Positions 1-8,396 of a stretch of 56,727 nt of DNA are shown here, one piece after another. Positions within the stretch are counted from its first letter, which is position 1; each line of letters begins with the position of its first letter. Made by a program: the position numbers and the translations under genes. The notes beneath the pieces are model-generated. The model saw nothing but the letters and a program-made list of their open reading frames with translations, was not told where the DNA came from and did not search any database. Where the stretch lies: positions 1 through 56,727 of the forward strand of contig JAFUAB010000052.1 in assembly GCA_017460885.1 (NCBI GenBank), given 5' to 3'. The DNA comes from Lachnospiraceae bacterium. GTDB taxonomy: Bacteria; Bacillota; Clostridia; Lachnospirales; Lachnospiraceae.

Positions 1-18
1 TGCTTGCTTGCTTGCTTG
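1..18. repeat. TGCT tetranucleotide tract at window edge
   Basis: Four tandem tgct units open the window, followed by tgag. The tract is cut by the left edge, so its full length is unknown. No gene can be assigned to positions 1-79. Confidence 0.5.
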
Positions 19-79
19 AGCGTAGCGAATCTCGACATACTTGTCAACCCCTTTCTGTAAAACAATCAGCTATCATTGC

Positions 80-370
80 TTACACTGCTTCATGCACTTC
101 CGAAACATGTTCAAGTGCGTACAATGTATGCGGATCAATGTCAATACAGCCCGCTATGTCGTTGTTACCGCTCACATCCCAAGCTAATGTATTATTCATG
201 ATCTTACAACTATTAATAAAAACATCCTTATTCTGAAGTGTTTGAAATACGCCCCTTCCAAGCTTGGGTTTGACATCATATACAACGATTTTCCCATCCA
301 CAAAATAAACGGATACTGTATAATCTGGATGCGGAACAACCTGCACAATATCAGGAACATAATTCATCAT
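80..370 (-). CDS. DUF2442 family protein
   Basis: A protein of 96 residues starting MMNYVPDI, resembling the DUF2442 family: a short hydrophobic beta-rich core and a conserved stretch near the end (LAWDVSGNNDIAGCIDIDP). A longer reading with 24 extra residues upstream is open, but a GAGGAGGAGA ribosome binding site sits about six bases before the ATG at 370, so that start is chosen. It lies 17 bp downstream of a DUF4160 gene on the same strand. The two families are often found as neighbours and have been suggested to work as a toxin-antitoxin-like pair. That function is inference; no catalytic residues can be pointed to. The family call is from sequence resemblance and is fairly safe. Confidence 0.75.
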   Translation of the reverse strand: MMNYVPDIVQVVPHPDYTVSVYFVDGKIVVYDVKPKLGRGVFQTLQNKDVFINSCKIMNNTLAWDVSGNNDIAGCIDIDPHTLYALEHVSEVHEAV

Positions 371-387
371 AACACATCTCCTCCTCT

Positions 388-648
388 TTACATGAGCGGA
401 GCAACCTTCTTCAAAGGAAGATCCTTCCTTGCCAAATCCCAATTCTCCATTAATTCATCTTGATGTATCTCGGCCCAAGCAAGAACAAATTTCAGCTGTC
501 GTGAAGGAAAAGCACCATTCAAGATTCTTCCCTCCATTATATCGACAAGAACCTTCTGTCCATTATACTCAGCATGAAAATGCGGAGGGTTATGATCATC
601 GTAGTACATCGTAACTCTAATTCCAAAAAATAACGAGATTTCCGGCAT
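388..648 (-). CDS. DUF4160 family protein
   Basis: An 86-residue protein with the hallmark of DUF4160: MPEISLFFGIRVTMYYDDH followed by NPPHFHAEYNGQ, then a C-terminal helix rich in W and E (LAWAEIHQDELMENWDLA). A good ribosome binding site (AAAGGAGC) precedes the ATG. The gene is first in a two-gene unit with the DUF2442 gene and has an extended -10 promoter about 110 bp upstream. The family is small, widespread in bacteria and of unknown biochemical activity. The HFHAEY motif with two histidines could bind metal, but this is speculation. A toxin-antitoxin-like role with its partner is inferred only from the pairing. Confidence 0.8.
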   Translation of the reverse strand: MPEISLFFGIRVTMYYDDHNPPHFHAEYNGQKVLVDIMEGRILNGAFPSRQLKFVLAWAEIHQDELMENWDLARKDLPLKKVAPLM

Positions 649-759
649 TGATCATGCTCCTTTCAGTCAAAAATCTGAGAAAAACCCAGATTCTCATCTC
701 ATGTATCGGCATGCCTACGCGGATTCTTTACCCCGCGCAGGGCATAAAGATACATATAT

Positions 760-768
760 ATTATAGCA
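760..768 (-). promoter_or_regulatory. Extended -10 promoter for DUF4160-DUF2442
   Basis: On the minus strand the sequence TGCTATAAT gives a perfect -10 with a TG extension; the -35 match is weak. The implied leader is about 100 nt. The non-coding stretch 649-997 holds this promoter, a leader containing a ggcatgcc palindrome, and the terminator at 931-983. Nothing else was seen there. Confidence 0.5.
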
Positions 769-930
769 AAATCTGGCGCTGACTGAAAAGAAAATTTGAT
801 GAAAGACTATCTTGATATCTAATATCTTAAGTAATATCTGACTAACTTTTAAGACATATGGCACTAACATCTCCAGAATACCACTCAAGGTCACAAATAC
901 TATATGTCCGAGCAGTGTTTTTTAGTCCTT

Positions 931-983
931 AGAAAAAATAAAGAGTCCGCGAAAGCCGGATAAAATGGGCATTTCACGGACTC
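931..983 (-). terminator. Intrinsic terminator after the uvrB fragment
   Basis: Arms of 12 bases at 943-954 and 972-983 pair with a single G-U, and are followed on the minus strand by TTTATTTTTTCT. The hairpin starts 15 bp after the stop codon of the uvrB fragment, so the truncated gene is a complete transcription unit. Confidence 0.85.
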
Positions 984-997
984 AGTAAAACCAAATA

Positions 998-1282
998 TCA
1001 AGTGAAGTTATAGTAGGAGACAAAATACTCAACCGCGTTCTCCGGGAAAAATTCCTTCATCTCGCCGTACAACTGACCGGCAAGGGTCTTGTTGTGCGAA
1101 ATGATCAGGGTCGGCTTGTTGAGTGCCGCGATCACGTTTGCCATCGTGAAGGTCTTGCCGGAGCCCGTAACACCCAGCAGCGTCTCGAACTGGTTGCCCT
1201 TTTTGAAGCCCTCCACCAGCTCCCTGATTGCCCGGGGCTGGTCGCCGGTAGGCTGATATTCGGAATGAAGCTTAAATTCCAT
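998..1282 (-). pseudogene. uvrB: 5' fragment of uvrB (excinuclease subunit B)
   Basis: The 94-residue reading frame matches the start of UvrB very closely: [17 protein letters not shown], the Walker A loop GVTGSGKT (the family usually has GATGTGKT), [17 protein letters not shown] and [14 protein letters not shown]. UvrB is normally about 660 residues and continues DYYQPEAY at this point; here the frame ends NFT-stop. All later helicase motifs, the UvrA-binding domain and the beta-hairpin are missing, so it cannot do damage verification. The ATG at 1282 has a GAGGGA site. An in-frame extension upstream to 1513 runs through the promoter and is not accepted. A full uvrB is expected elsewhere in the genome. 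This copy is a partial duplication or recombination remnant; whether the peptide is made and does anything is unknown. Confidence 0.9.
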
Positions 1283-1332
1283 AGATCCGTATCCCTCAAA
1301 CTGTACAAAATCAAAATGGCACACTATTGGGA

Positions 1333-1383
1333 AGTGTACCATTTTTGCAGGGCTTTGTCTATATGTTTGAGAACATTTGTTCG
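1333..1383 (-). promoter_or_regulatory. SOS-type promoter with LexA/DinR box
   Basis: The minus strand reads TAGACA (1356-1361), a 17-bp spacer, then TACACT (1333-1338) with a TG extension. Just upstream, 1370-1383 reads CGAACAAATGTTCT, matching 13 of 14 positions of the Gram-positive LexA/DinR consensus CGAAC-RNRY-GTTYG. The box explains damage-inducible expression of an ordinary uvrB gene; here it drives only the 94-codon fragment. Confidence 0.85.
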
Positions 1384-1458
1384 AAACGATCGATTCCGGT
1401 TTCAGCCGCAGATCATTCATTCCGAAGGAGAAATATCCCCGTTTGTCCGTGATCACGA

Positions 1459-2565
1459 TCATTGAGCGGATATCGACACTGCGTGATAATACTCGTCTCC
1501 GCCCCTCTGGCATACCACCTGCACCTTGCGCCCGCTGACAAGTACGGAGCAGGCAGAGAAATCCGTTCCGGCATCCATCCTTATCTGCATTGTTCCGCCG
1601 CTGGTAACCAGATACAGCGTACCCTCGGTGGTATTTGAACCAACCGTTCCGGCAACTGTCAGCTGTGAACCCTCAAGCGATGTGGTATCTGCCTTTTTGG
1701 AGGAATTATTGGTAAGTGAACTGACATGATTCCACTCATCGGCACCTCTGTAATATGCCGCAGTTACAGTCTGCCCCGGTATAAGCGCCCTGCAGTTGGC
1801 TACGGCATTCGAATCGATCTTGAACTGCATCTTCCCACCGGAGGTATCCAGACAGAGAACCGAGGCTGTCGTGGCTTTTTCAACGGTTCCCATCACAGTA
1901 GTAGTTGAAGAGGCTTCGGGAGTCTGTACCGGCTGCTGTGCAGCTGTCTGCGGAGCCTGTGCCTGTATCGTATCCGTTGCTGCCGCAGCAACCGCTGCGA
2001 TCGCTGTGGAATTGGTCTGAGCAGCGCTGTCCGAAATGCTTATGGCATGCATATACGCATCCGATCCCCTGGAGCAGACTACCTGCAGAGATCTGCCTAT
2101 CACAAACATCCTGACATTGCTGACGTCGGTACTCTGATCTATCTTGATCTCCATTGTACCGTCCGAGGTACTGAGATGAAGCATTTCCTCGTTAGTTCCC
2201 TTTTCAACCTTACCGCTGACGGTATACTGTTTGGATGAATCCACAGCGGCTGCCCCGGCTACGGCTGATCCGCTTACTCTGGTAGCGTGCCAGTATTCAT
2301 CCGAGCCGACGGATCCCGTAACCGTTACCTTATATCCCGGCAAAAGAAATCTGGCCGTACTCAGATCGGTTCCGGAATCGATCTTAAACTGCATCGTTCC
2401 CCCGCTGGTCACAAGATACAGGATATCTGCCGTCGTCTTGTCAGACACGGTTCCCGAAAAAGTCGACTCGGCCGCCTCTACATTTACAGGTGCGTCAATG
2501 AATGCGGCAAAAACCAGTACCGCAGCAAGCATACCGCTTAAAATACCCATAATTCTGGTTTTCAT
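1459..2565 (-). CDS. Secreted protein with four tandem ~70-residue repeats
   Basis: A 368-residue protein beginning [10 protein letters not shown], with a strong AGGAGG site before the ATG at 2565. The N-terminus is a signal peptide: two positive residues, a hydrophobic core and a likely cleavage near VNVEAAES. The mature part has four copies of one unit whose pattern is SGTV, then [15 protein letters not shown], then GxxVxV, then RGxDEYxHAxSIS. Copies two and three are separated by a linker rich in A, T, Q and P. There is no LPXTG anchor, membrane tail or cell-wall binding module, so it is probably released or loosely bound. The repeats look like small beta-barrel or OB-like folds, but no family is recognised. 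The gene is transcribed alone, convergent with nothing and upstream of the uvrB fragment. Confidence 0.75.
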   Translation of the reverse strand: MKTRIMGILSGMLAAVLVFAAFIDAPVNVEAAESTFSGTVSDKTTADILYLVTSGGTMQFKIDSGTDLSTARFLLPGYKVTVTGSVGSDEYWHATRVSGSAVAGAAAVDSSKQYTVSGKVEKGTNEEMLHLSTSDGTMEIKIDQSTDVSNVRMFVIGRSLQVVCSRGSDAYMHAISISDSAAQTNSTAIAAVAAAATDTIQAQAPQTAAQQPVQTPEASSTTTVMGTVEKATTASVLCLDTSGGKMQFKIDSNAVANCRALIPGQTVTAAYYRGADEWNHVSSLTNNSSKKADTTSLEGSQLTVAGTVGSNTTEGTLYLVTSGGTMQIRMDAGTDFSACSVLVSGRKVQVVCQRGGDEYYHAVSISAQ

Positions 2566-2721
2566 AATATACCTCCTAAGCATTGTAAAAATTGCAGTTT
2601 TCTGCGATATCAATACAATATATGCTAAAAATTTAAGGCTATTATACATCATATAGATTCAAATTGGTAGACATAATTCTATAATTTATGTAAACAATTT
2701 CAAGACAGTAATCAACAATGT

Positions 2722-2807
2722 GGGGACAGATCTCGTTCAGAGAACTGTCCCCGGCTTCATAACAACATACAAATTTGGGGACAGTCCTTCGCAGAAGAAC
2801 TGTCCCC
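2722..2807. repeat. Two 31-bp GGGGACAG palindromic repeats
   Basis: Two units, 2722-2752 and 2777-2807, each start ggggacag and end ctgtcccc with agaa before the right arm. A further half-unit (ttgtccccat) follows at 2818. They lie between the stop of the altronate dehydratase gene and the repeat-protein gene. They resemble REP-type palindromes and may also act as transcript ends. Confidence 0.75.
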
Positions 2808-2836
2808 TTAGCCGCAATTGTCCCCATCGGACAAAT

Positions 2837-4306
2837 TTACAATGTTACACCATCCTTAAAGATCGCGATCTCACGATATCCGGATTCCTCCTGGCGGGTC
2901 TTCCTGCCGCTTGCGACCTCAAGTACGTAATCCAGCAGTCTGTCGCCTGCCTCATCCAGAGTTTCCGTACCGTCCGCCACTCCGCCCGCATTGAAATCGA
3001 TCCAGTTGCCCTTTTTCTCAAAGAGGGCGGTATTGGTCGAGATCTTGACGGTAGGTGCGGGTGCGCCGAATGGCGTGCCGCGTCCCGTGGTAAACAGTAT
3101 CATATGAGCCCCCGCCGCGGTAAGATCCGTCGTGGATACCATATCGTTTCCGGGACCGGACAAAAGTGAAAGTCCCTTAGAGGTCACCGGCTCTGCATAC
3201 TCGAGGACATCAACTACCGGAGCGCTTCCTCCCTTTTGTACACATCCGCAGGATTTATCCTCCAGCGTAGTGATGCCACCGGCCTTGTTGCCGGGACTGG
3301 GATTCTCATATACTACCTGATCATGACTGACGAAATATTGCTTGAAGTTGTCAACCATCCTGACGGCCTTATCAAATGTCTGAACATCCTTGCAGCGGTT
3401 AAACAGAATTGATTCCGCACCGAACATCTCCGGAACCTCGGTCAGCACGGTGGAACCTCCGAGTGCGATCAGTCTGTCGGAAAAACGTCCAACCGTAGGA
3501 TTTGCGGTAATTCCCGAAAGCCCGTCCGAACCGCCGCACTTCATTCCGACTATCAGCTCGGAAGCATCTATTTCCTCCCTCTGTGCCTGACCCGCAAACT
3601 CGGCAAGCTCCTCCAGCAGCTTTCTGCCGTCCGCGAGCTCATCATCGGATTTCTGGCATGTCAGGAATTTTACTCTTGATTCATTCCACTCACGAAGCTC
3701 CGTTTTCATCTGTTCATCGGTCAGGTTTTCACATCCGAGTGAAAGCACCAGCACACCTCCCGCATTGGGATGATGCATAAGTGCTGCGAGAACCTTTCTT
3801 GTAGTGGCGTGATCATCTCCCATCTGTGAACACCCGTAAGGATGAGTAAAGGTATACAATCCGTCTATGGAGCCTTTAACCAGATCCTGATTATCACGCA
3901 CCAGCTTCTCGGCAATGGAATTGACACAGCCTACGGTGGGAATGATCCAGATCTCATTTCTGATCCCGACCTTACCCTTGGCACGGCGATAGCCCATAAA
4001 GGTCTTTCTGCCTACATTGGGCAAAGGATAGGAAACCGGATCATACTCATATTTCGCATTTTCGGAAAGGGCTGTTTTTACATTCTGAGTGTGCACATGA
4101 CTTCCGGTTTTGATGTTCCCGGACGCGGTACCTATGCGGCATCCGTATTTAATGATCTCGGATCCCTCCGGGATATCGGTAAGAGCGATCTTATGACCGC
4201 GGGGGATATCCTCGACTGCTGCCACTCCTTCGATCGTTTCTCCGGTTTTAATATCCTCGAGAGCTACCAGAACGTTATCCAGCGGGTGAATCTTGATTGT
4301 TTTCAT
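2837..4306 (-). CDS. uxaA: Altronate dehydratase
   Basis: A 489-residue protein that dehydrates D-altronate to 2-keto-3-deoxygluconate (KDG) in galacturonate catabolism; cytoplasmic. Residues 1-75 form the small SAF domain (MKTIKIHPLDNVLVALEDI), and the rest is the UxaA catalytic region with NEIWIIPTVGCVNSIAEKLV, THPYGCSQMGDDH, CGGSDGLSGITANPTVG, KSCGCVQKGG and TGRGTPFGAPAPTVKIS. The cysteines in these motifs are those expected to hold the metal centre. Length fits the family (about 490-500). It is the last gene of the eda-kdgK-uxaC-uxaB-uxaA run. A perfect 12-bp hairpin lies 35 bp before its ATG, and its ribosome site (AGAGGCAGG) is moderate. Confidence 0.95.
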   Translation of the reverse strand: MKTIKIHPLDNVLVALEDIKTGETIEGVAAVEDIPRGHKIALTDIPEGSEIIKYGCRIGTASGNIKTGSHVHTQNVKTALSENAKYEYDPVSYPLPNVGRKTFMGYRRAKGKVGIRNEIWIIPTVGCVNSIAEKLVRDNQDLVKGSIDGLYTFTHPYGCSQMGDDHATTRKVLAALMHHPNAGGVLVLSLGCENLTDEQMKTELREWNESRVKFLTCQKSDDELADGRKLLEELAEFAGQAQREEIDASELIVGMKCGGSDGLSGITANPTVGRFSDRLIALGGSTVLTEVPEMFGAESILFNRCKDVQTFDKAVRMVDNFKQYFVSHDQVVYENPSPGNKAGGITTLEDKSCGCVQKGGSAPVVDVLEYAEPVTSKGLSLLSGPGNDMVSTTDLTAAGAHMILFTTGRGTPFGAPAPTVKISTNTALFEKKGNWIDFNAGGVADGTETLDEAGDRLLDYVLEVASGRKTRQEESGYREIAIFKDGVTL

Positions 4307-4341
4307 ATTTAACCTGCCTCTTTATCTGATCATATAATAAT

Positions 4342-4376
4342 CCGGGGAAATGCCGGTATATTCAGCATTTCCCCGG
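4342..4376. other. Perfect 12-bp stem-loop between uxaB and uxaA
   Basis: Arms at 4342-4353 and 4365-4376 are perfect reverse complements (ccggggaaatgc), with an 11-base loop. On the minus strand it is followed by ATTATTATATG, so it could end some uxaB transcripts or protect the RNA end. Similar gggaaatgc hairpins occur at 37791 and 48777. Confidence 0.7.
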
Positions 4377-4383
4377 TCCGAAT

Positions 4384-5877
4384 CTATTGCTGAACAGCCT
4401 TCATGGCTTCATACATACCCTTTTCACGTATGCTCTTAAGGTCTGCCTTTACGGCATCCGCGAAGCCGGGAAGCTTCTTTAAGGAGTCATCCCACATCTT
4501 CTCGTTATTGATGATCGCATCGGCAAGTGTATCGTCATCTGCATCCTTCAGCTCGAGGAACGCTTCAAGCACCCAGCCGTCATCCTTGATCAGGAATTCA
4601 TTGCTGCCGTCAGCCCCTGTACGGGTAGCGACGAGTGCACCGTCCTTAAGCTCCCTGCCCAGATGATAGAAGCACAAAAATGCGGCAAATGAGAAGGTAA
4701 GAACGGGCGGAAGAGCCTTCTTCTGCTCATAGTATTCTATAACGGTAGGCATTACCCTTGCCTTCCACTTGGAAGCCGAGTTAAGAGAAATGCTGAGCAG
4801 CTCGTGATCGATAAAGGGATTGGCAAATCTGTCTGTGACCGCAGCGGCGAAATCCTCTTTATCCTTCTGATCGAGTCCTGTCAGGACGGGAATGATCTCA
4901 TCATAGAGCGCCTTGTTCATGAAGCCCTTTATAACATCATCCTTCATGCAGTCTCTGACGATATCCTGACCTGCGATATATGCTCCCATGATCATCGATG
5001 TGTGGGCACCGTTCAGGATACGGACCTTACGCTTTTTGTAGGGATCGACATTATCAACCACCAGGATCGGAAGTTCTGCCTTTTCAACCGGGAACTCATC
5101 CTTGATGGACTGAGGACCCTCGATGACCCATGCGCCGAATACCTCTCCCGTATCGATGATATTATCCTGATAACCGAGTTCCTCACAGATGGATGCAGCC
5201 TCAGCCCTCGGATATCCGGGAACGATCCTGTCTACCAGTGTTGAACAGAAGATATTTTCCTCTGCGACCCACTTCCTGAAATCAGAGGAAAGCCCCCACT
5301 GATCGATATACTGATTGACACACTTCAGCAGTTCGTCACCGTTGCGGTCGATCAGCTCGCAGGACAGAATGATGAAGCCCGGCAGCTTGTTGTTGAAACG
5401 TGCATACAGCAACTGTGTGAGCTTGCCCGGGAAGCTTCCGGCAGGCTTATCATCAAGCTGACACGCGGGATCATATGCGATACCTGCCTCGGTAGTGTTG
5501 CTCACGATAAATCTGAGTTCCGGATTTGCCGCACATTTGATAAATTCATCATACTGTGCATAGGGGCTTATGCATCTGGAGACGCAGGAGATCACACGCT
5601 TTTTGTTGACCTTCTCACCATTCTCCTGACCTCTGAGGAAAAGTGTATACAGACCGTCCTGCTCATTGATCATATCCGCAAGGCCCTGTCCTATGGGCTG
5701 GCAGAGAACTACCTTGGAATCAAAGCCTGCACGCTCATTCATCAGGTCGATAAAATAATCCACAAACGCACGAAGGAAATTGCCTTCCCCAAACTGAAGC
5801 ACGCGCTCGGGTGCTTCCTTAAGGAGATAACCGTCATACCCCTGTGCTTCCAGTGTCTTATAACTTAATCTGTCCAT
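4384..5877 (-). CDS. uxaB: Tagaturonate reductase
   Basis: A 497-residue long-chain mannitol dehydrogenase family protein that reduces D-tagaturonate to D-altronate with NADH. The N-terminal Rossmann part carries RVLQFGEGNFLRAFVDYFID, a family signature. The middle has IVSNTTEAGI, and the C-terminal helical half has the pattern KVRILNGAHTSMIMGAYIAG, which contains the conserved catalytic K and the NGAH motif. Close length match to UxaB (about 480-500) rather than to mannitol dehydrogenase. The start is supported by TGGAGG eight bases before the ATG. It lies 36 bp after uxaC and between uxaC and uxaA, the expected pathway order. Fructuronate reductase (UxuB) is an alternative, but the flanking uxaA and sequence favour UxaB. 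Confidence 0.93.
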   Translation of the reverse strand: MDRLSYKTLEAQGYDGYLLKEAPERVLQFGEGNFLRAFVDYFIDLMNERAGFDSKVVLCQPIGQGLADMINEQDGLYTLFLRGQENGEKVNKKRVISCVSRCISPYAQYDEFIKCAANPELRFIVSNTTEAGIAYDPACQLDDKPAGSFPGKLTQLLYARFNNKLPGFIILSCELIDRNGDELLKCVNQYIDQWGLSSDFRKWVAEENIFCSTLVDRIVPGYPRAEAASICEELGYQDNIIDTGEVFGAWVIEGPQSIKDEFPVEKAELPILVVDNVDPYKKRKVRILNGAHTSMIMGAYIAGQDIVRDCMKDDVIKGFMNKALYDEIIPVLTGLDQKDKEDFAAAVTDRFANPFIDHELLSISLNSASKWKARVMPTVIEYYEQKKALPPVLTFSFAAFLCFYHLGRELKDGALVATRTGADGSNEFLIKDDGWVLEAFLELKDADDDTLADAIINNEKMWDDSLKKLPGFADAVKADLKSIREKGMYEAMKAVQQ

Positions 5878-5913
5878 TTATAACCTCCACAAATAAATAT
5901 CTGTATCCTGCTC

Positions 5914-7347
5914 TTATAAGCCGAAGTATCTCTTTGCGTTATAATAAGAGATACCCTCTGTGATCCTCTTTAATGCAGCATCATCATTCGGATACTCACC
6001 GTTTTCTACCCACTCACCGATCAGATTGCACATGATCCTTCTGAAATAGTCGTGTCTTGTATATGACAGGAAGGATCTGGAATCCGTCAGCATTCCGATA
6101 AAGTTGCCAAGCAGACCCAGATTGGCCAGAGACTTCATCTGATTCTCCATACCTGACTTTGTATCGTTGAACCACCATGCGGGACCGTGCTGGATCTTGC
6201 CGGGAACCTCGGGAGACTGGAATACTCCGAGAATGGTACCGATCTGTTCGTTGTCGGCGGGATTCAGGGAGAATAGTATGGTCTTGGGAAGCTCGTTTGT
6301 CCTGTCCAGCTCGGACAGCAGCTCGGCTATGGATCCGCCGCAGGTATTCTGAGAGATCATATCAAAGCCCGTATCGGGACCCTCGAGTCTGAACATTCTC
6401 TCATTCATATTGCGGAGGCATGAATAGTGAAGCTCCATGGCGATGTTGTGCTTATGATAAGCCTTGCCTATGGCGATCAGCAGCTGGGTCTGATATACCT
6501 CTGCTTCTTCTACGCTTATATCTCCTCCTGCCATAACCTTCTTAAAAGCTTCATCGGCGATCTCGATGGTACCCTTACGGAAGGGTATATAGTCAAGACC
6601 GTGATCGGATGCCACACAGCCATGGGCGGCAAAAAACTCGATACGGTTTATCAGAGCATCTATTACATCCTGTGCGCTGTTTAACGTATCCTTGCCTACA
6701 GCATGAGCAAGTGACTCGATATACTCCTTAAACCCGGCCTTGGTGATATTGATGGCCTTGTCGGGTCTGAAGGAAGGCCTTACCATAAAATCTATACTGT
6801 CATCGGCAGCGATCTTTTCATGCCATTCAAGAGAATCCACGGGGTCATCGGTTGTCCCTACATAAGCCACATTGCTCTGACGGATCAGACCTCTGACCGT
6901 GAGATTGGGATCACTCTTCAGCATATCATTGCACTTGTTCCAGATCGCCTCGGCATTATCGGGATTAAGAGGCTCGGTCACACCGAAGTATTTCTTAAGT
7001 TCCAGATTGCACCAGTGATACATCGGATTGCCGATCGCGAGTGTCAGTGTGTCCGCGAAGCCTTTGAATCTGCCAAGCTCATCGTTCCTGCCCGTCACCT
7101 GCTCCTCGGTCATACCGTTTGATCGCATCAGACGCCATTTATAGTGATCACCGAAATAGTGTCCGTCAGGCTGCTTCCCACCGAACCACACATCGCCCAG
7201 GCTGTCGAATCTCTTGTCCTCATAGATCTCCTGAGGCGATATGTGACAGTGGTAGTCAATTATCGGCAGTTTCTCCGAATAATCATGGAAAAGATGTTTT
7301 GCTGTGTCATTTCCGAGTATAAAATCCTCATCTAAAAATTTCTTCAT
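5914..7347 (-). CDS. uxaC: Glucuronate/galacturonate isomerase
   Basis: A 477-residue amidohydrolase-fold isomerase converting D-galacturonate to D-tagaturonate and D-glucuronate to D-fructuronate. The N-terminus has the metal-binding YHCHISPQEI (H33 and H35), then DHYKWRLMRSNG, RPSFRPDKAINI, MELHYSCLRNMNERM, HGPAWWFNDTKSGM and DSRSFLSYTRHDYFRRI, all typical. Two starts are possible. An ATG at 7359 overlaps the kdgK stop as TAATG, while the ATG at 7347 (MKKFLDEDF) has GGAGAG four bases upstream and matches the usual UxaC start; the latter is used. Translational coupling to kdgK is likely either way. Confidence 0.95.
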   Translation of the reverse strand: MKKFLDEDFILGNDTAKHLFHDYSEKLPIIDYHCHISPQEIYEDKRFDSLGDVWFGGKQPDGHYFGDHYKWRLMRSNGMTEEQVTGRNDELGRFKGFADTLTLAIGNPMYHWCNLELKKYFGVTEPLNPDNAEAIWNKCNDMLKSDPNLTVRGLIRQSNVAYVGTTDDPVDSLEWHEKIAADDSIDFMVRPSFRPDKAINITKAGFKEYIESLAHAVGKDTLNSAQDVIDALINRIEFFAAHGCVASDHGLDYIPFRKGTIEIADEAFKKVMAGGDISVEEAEVYQTQLLIAIGKAYHKHNIAMELHYSCLRNMNERMFRLEGPDTGFDMISQNTCGGSIAELLSELDRTNELPKTILFSLNPADNEQIGTILGVFQSPEVPGKIQHGPAWWFNDTKSGMENQMKSLANLGLLGNFIGMLTDSRSFLSYTRHDYFRRIMCNLIGEWVENGEYPNDDAALKRITEGISYYNAKRYFGL

Positions 7348-7358
7348 AATTCTCTCCA

Positions 7359-8381
7359 TTATCTCTGTACACGACCCGAAGCGTCTCCGCCGGCCAGCTT
7401 CTGAACCTCTGCTACCGTCACACGGTTGAAGTCACCCTCGATGGAGTGCTTAAGAGCCGAAGCGGCTACCGCAAACTCGATCGCATCCTGAGTTGAATAA
7501 TTGTTGACAAGAGCGTATATCAAACCGCCGCCGAAGCTGTCACCGCCGCCTACTCTGTCTACTATGCGCAGATGATACTGCTTGGAGAAGCAGTAGTCCG
7601 TACCGTCATACAGCATACCCTGCCAGTCGTTGTCATTGGCGGAAATGGATGTACGGAGTGTGATGGCAACCTTCTCAAAATTGAACTTATCGGCAAGCTG
7701 CTTTGCCACAGACTTGTATCCTTCAGTATTGAGCTTACCGCCTGTGATATCGGTATTCTCAGCCTCGATGCCGAATACGTCCTTGGCATCCTCCTCGTTG
7801 GAAATACATACATCAACGTATTCGCAGAGCTTTGTCATGGCCGCGCGAGCCTCATCCCTGGTCCAGAGCTTTCCGCGGTAGTTTAAGTCACAGCTGATCT
7901 TTACGCCGTGAGCATGAGCTGCCTTGCAGGCCTCTATGCAGATATCAACAAGATTCTGTCCTAAAGCGGGAGTGATGCCCGTAAAGTGGAACCAGTCAGC
8001 TCCCTCAAATATCTTATCCCAGTCAAAATCCGAAGCGGATGCCTCCTGGATGGCTGAATGTGCTCTGTCGTAGATGCAGACGCTTCCTCTCTGTGAAGCT
8101 CCCTTCTCCAGATAGTAGATACCGACTCTGTCACCGCCTCTGGCGATATGGCTCGTATCTACTCCGAAATATCTGAGGCTGTTGACTGCAGCCTGACCTA
8201 TGGCATGCTCGGGAAGCTTGGTAACGTATACGGAATCAAGTCCGTAATTGGCCAGTGATACGCTCACGTTTGCCTCGCCGCCGCCAAAGGTTGCCTGAAG
8301 CTGGTCATCCTGAAAGAACCTGTAATAACCGTTAGGCGCAAGTCTCAGCATTATTTCTCCGAATGTAACTACCTTACTCAT
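7359..8381 (-). CDS. kdgK: 2-keto-3-deoxygluconate kinase
   Basis: A 340-residue PfkB-family sugar kinase that phosphorylates KDG to KDPG, the step where the altronate and unsaturated-uronate branches join. Seen in the sequence: the N-terminal VTFGEIMLRLAPNG, the substrate-binding ATFGGGEANVSVSLANYG (residues 30-47), and the C-terminal RVGGGDSFGGGLIYAL, in which D281 is the catalytic base and the preceding glycines form the anion hole. YFGVDTSHIARGGDRVGIYYLE is typical of KdgK within the PfkB superfamily. The ribosome site AGGAGGG is strong. The gene is 15 bp after the aldolase gene, and its stop codon overlaps the first possible ATG of uxaC. Confidence 0.94.
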   Translation of the reverse strand: MSKVVTFGEIMLRLAPNGYYRFFQDDQLQATFGGGEANVSVSLANYGLDSVYVTKLPEHAIGQAAVNSLRYFGVDTSHIARGGDRVGIYYLEKGASQRGSVCIYDRAHSAIQEASASDFDWDKIFEGADWFHFTGITPALGQNLVDICIEACKAAHAHGVKISCDLNYRGKLWTRDEARAAMTKLCEYVDVCISNEEDAKDVFGIEAENTDITGGKLNTEGYKSVAKQLADKFNFEKVAITLRTSISANDNDWQGMLYDGTDYCFSKQYHLRIVDRVGGGDSFGGGLIYALVNNYSTQDAIEFAVAASALKHSIEGDFNRVTVAEVQKLAGGDASGRVQR

Positions 8382-8396
8382 TTTGAACCCTCCTGT

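Noticed and set aside
998-1513. Extended reading of the uvrB fragment to 1513
   Set aside because: It runs through the SOS box, the promoter and into the 3' end of the repeat-protein gene. The ATG at 1282 matches UvrB and has a ribosome site.
2722-2807. T-box or other riboswitch before the repeat protein
   Set aside because: The two palindromes are simple repeats and do not show conserved riboswitch or T-box sequence; they lie about 160 bp or more from the gene start.
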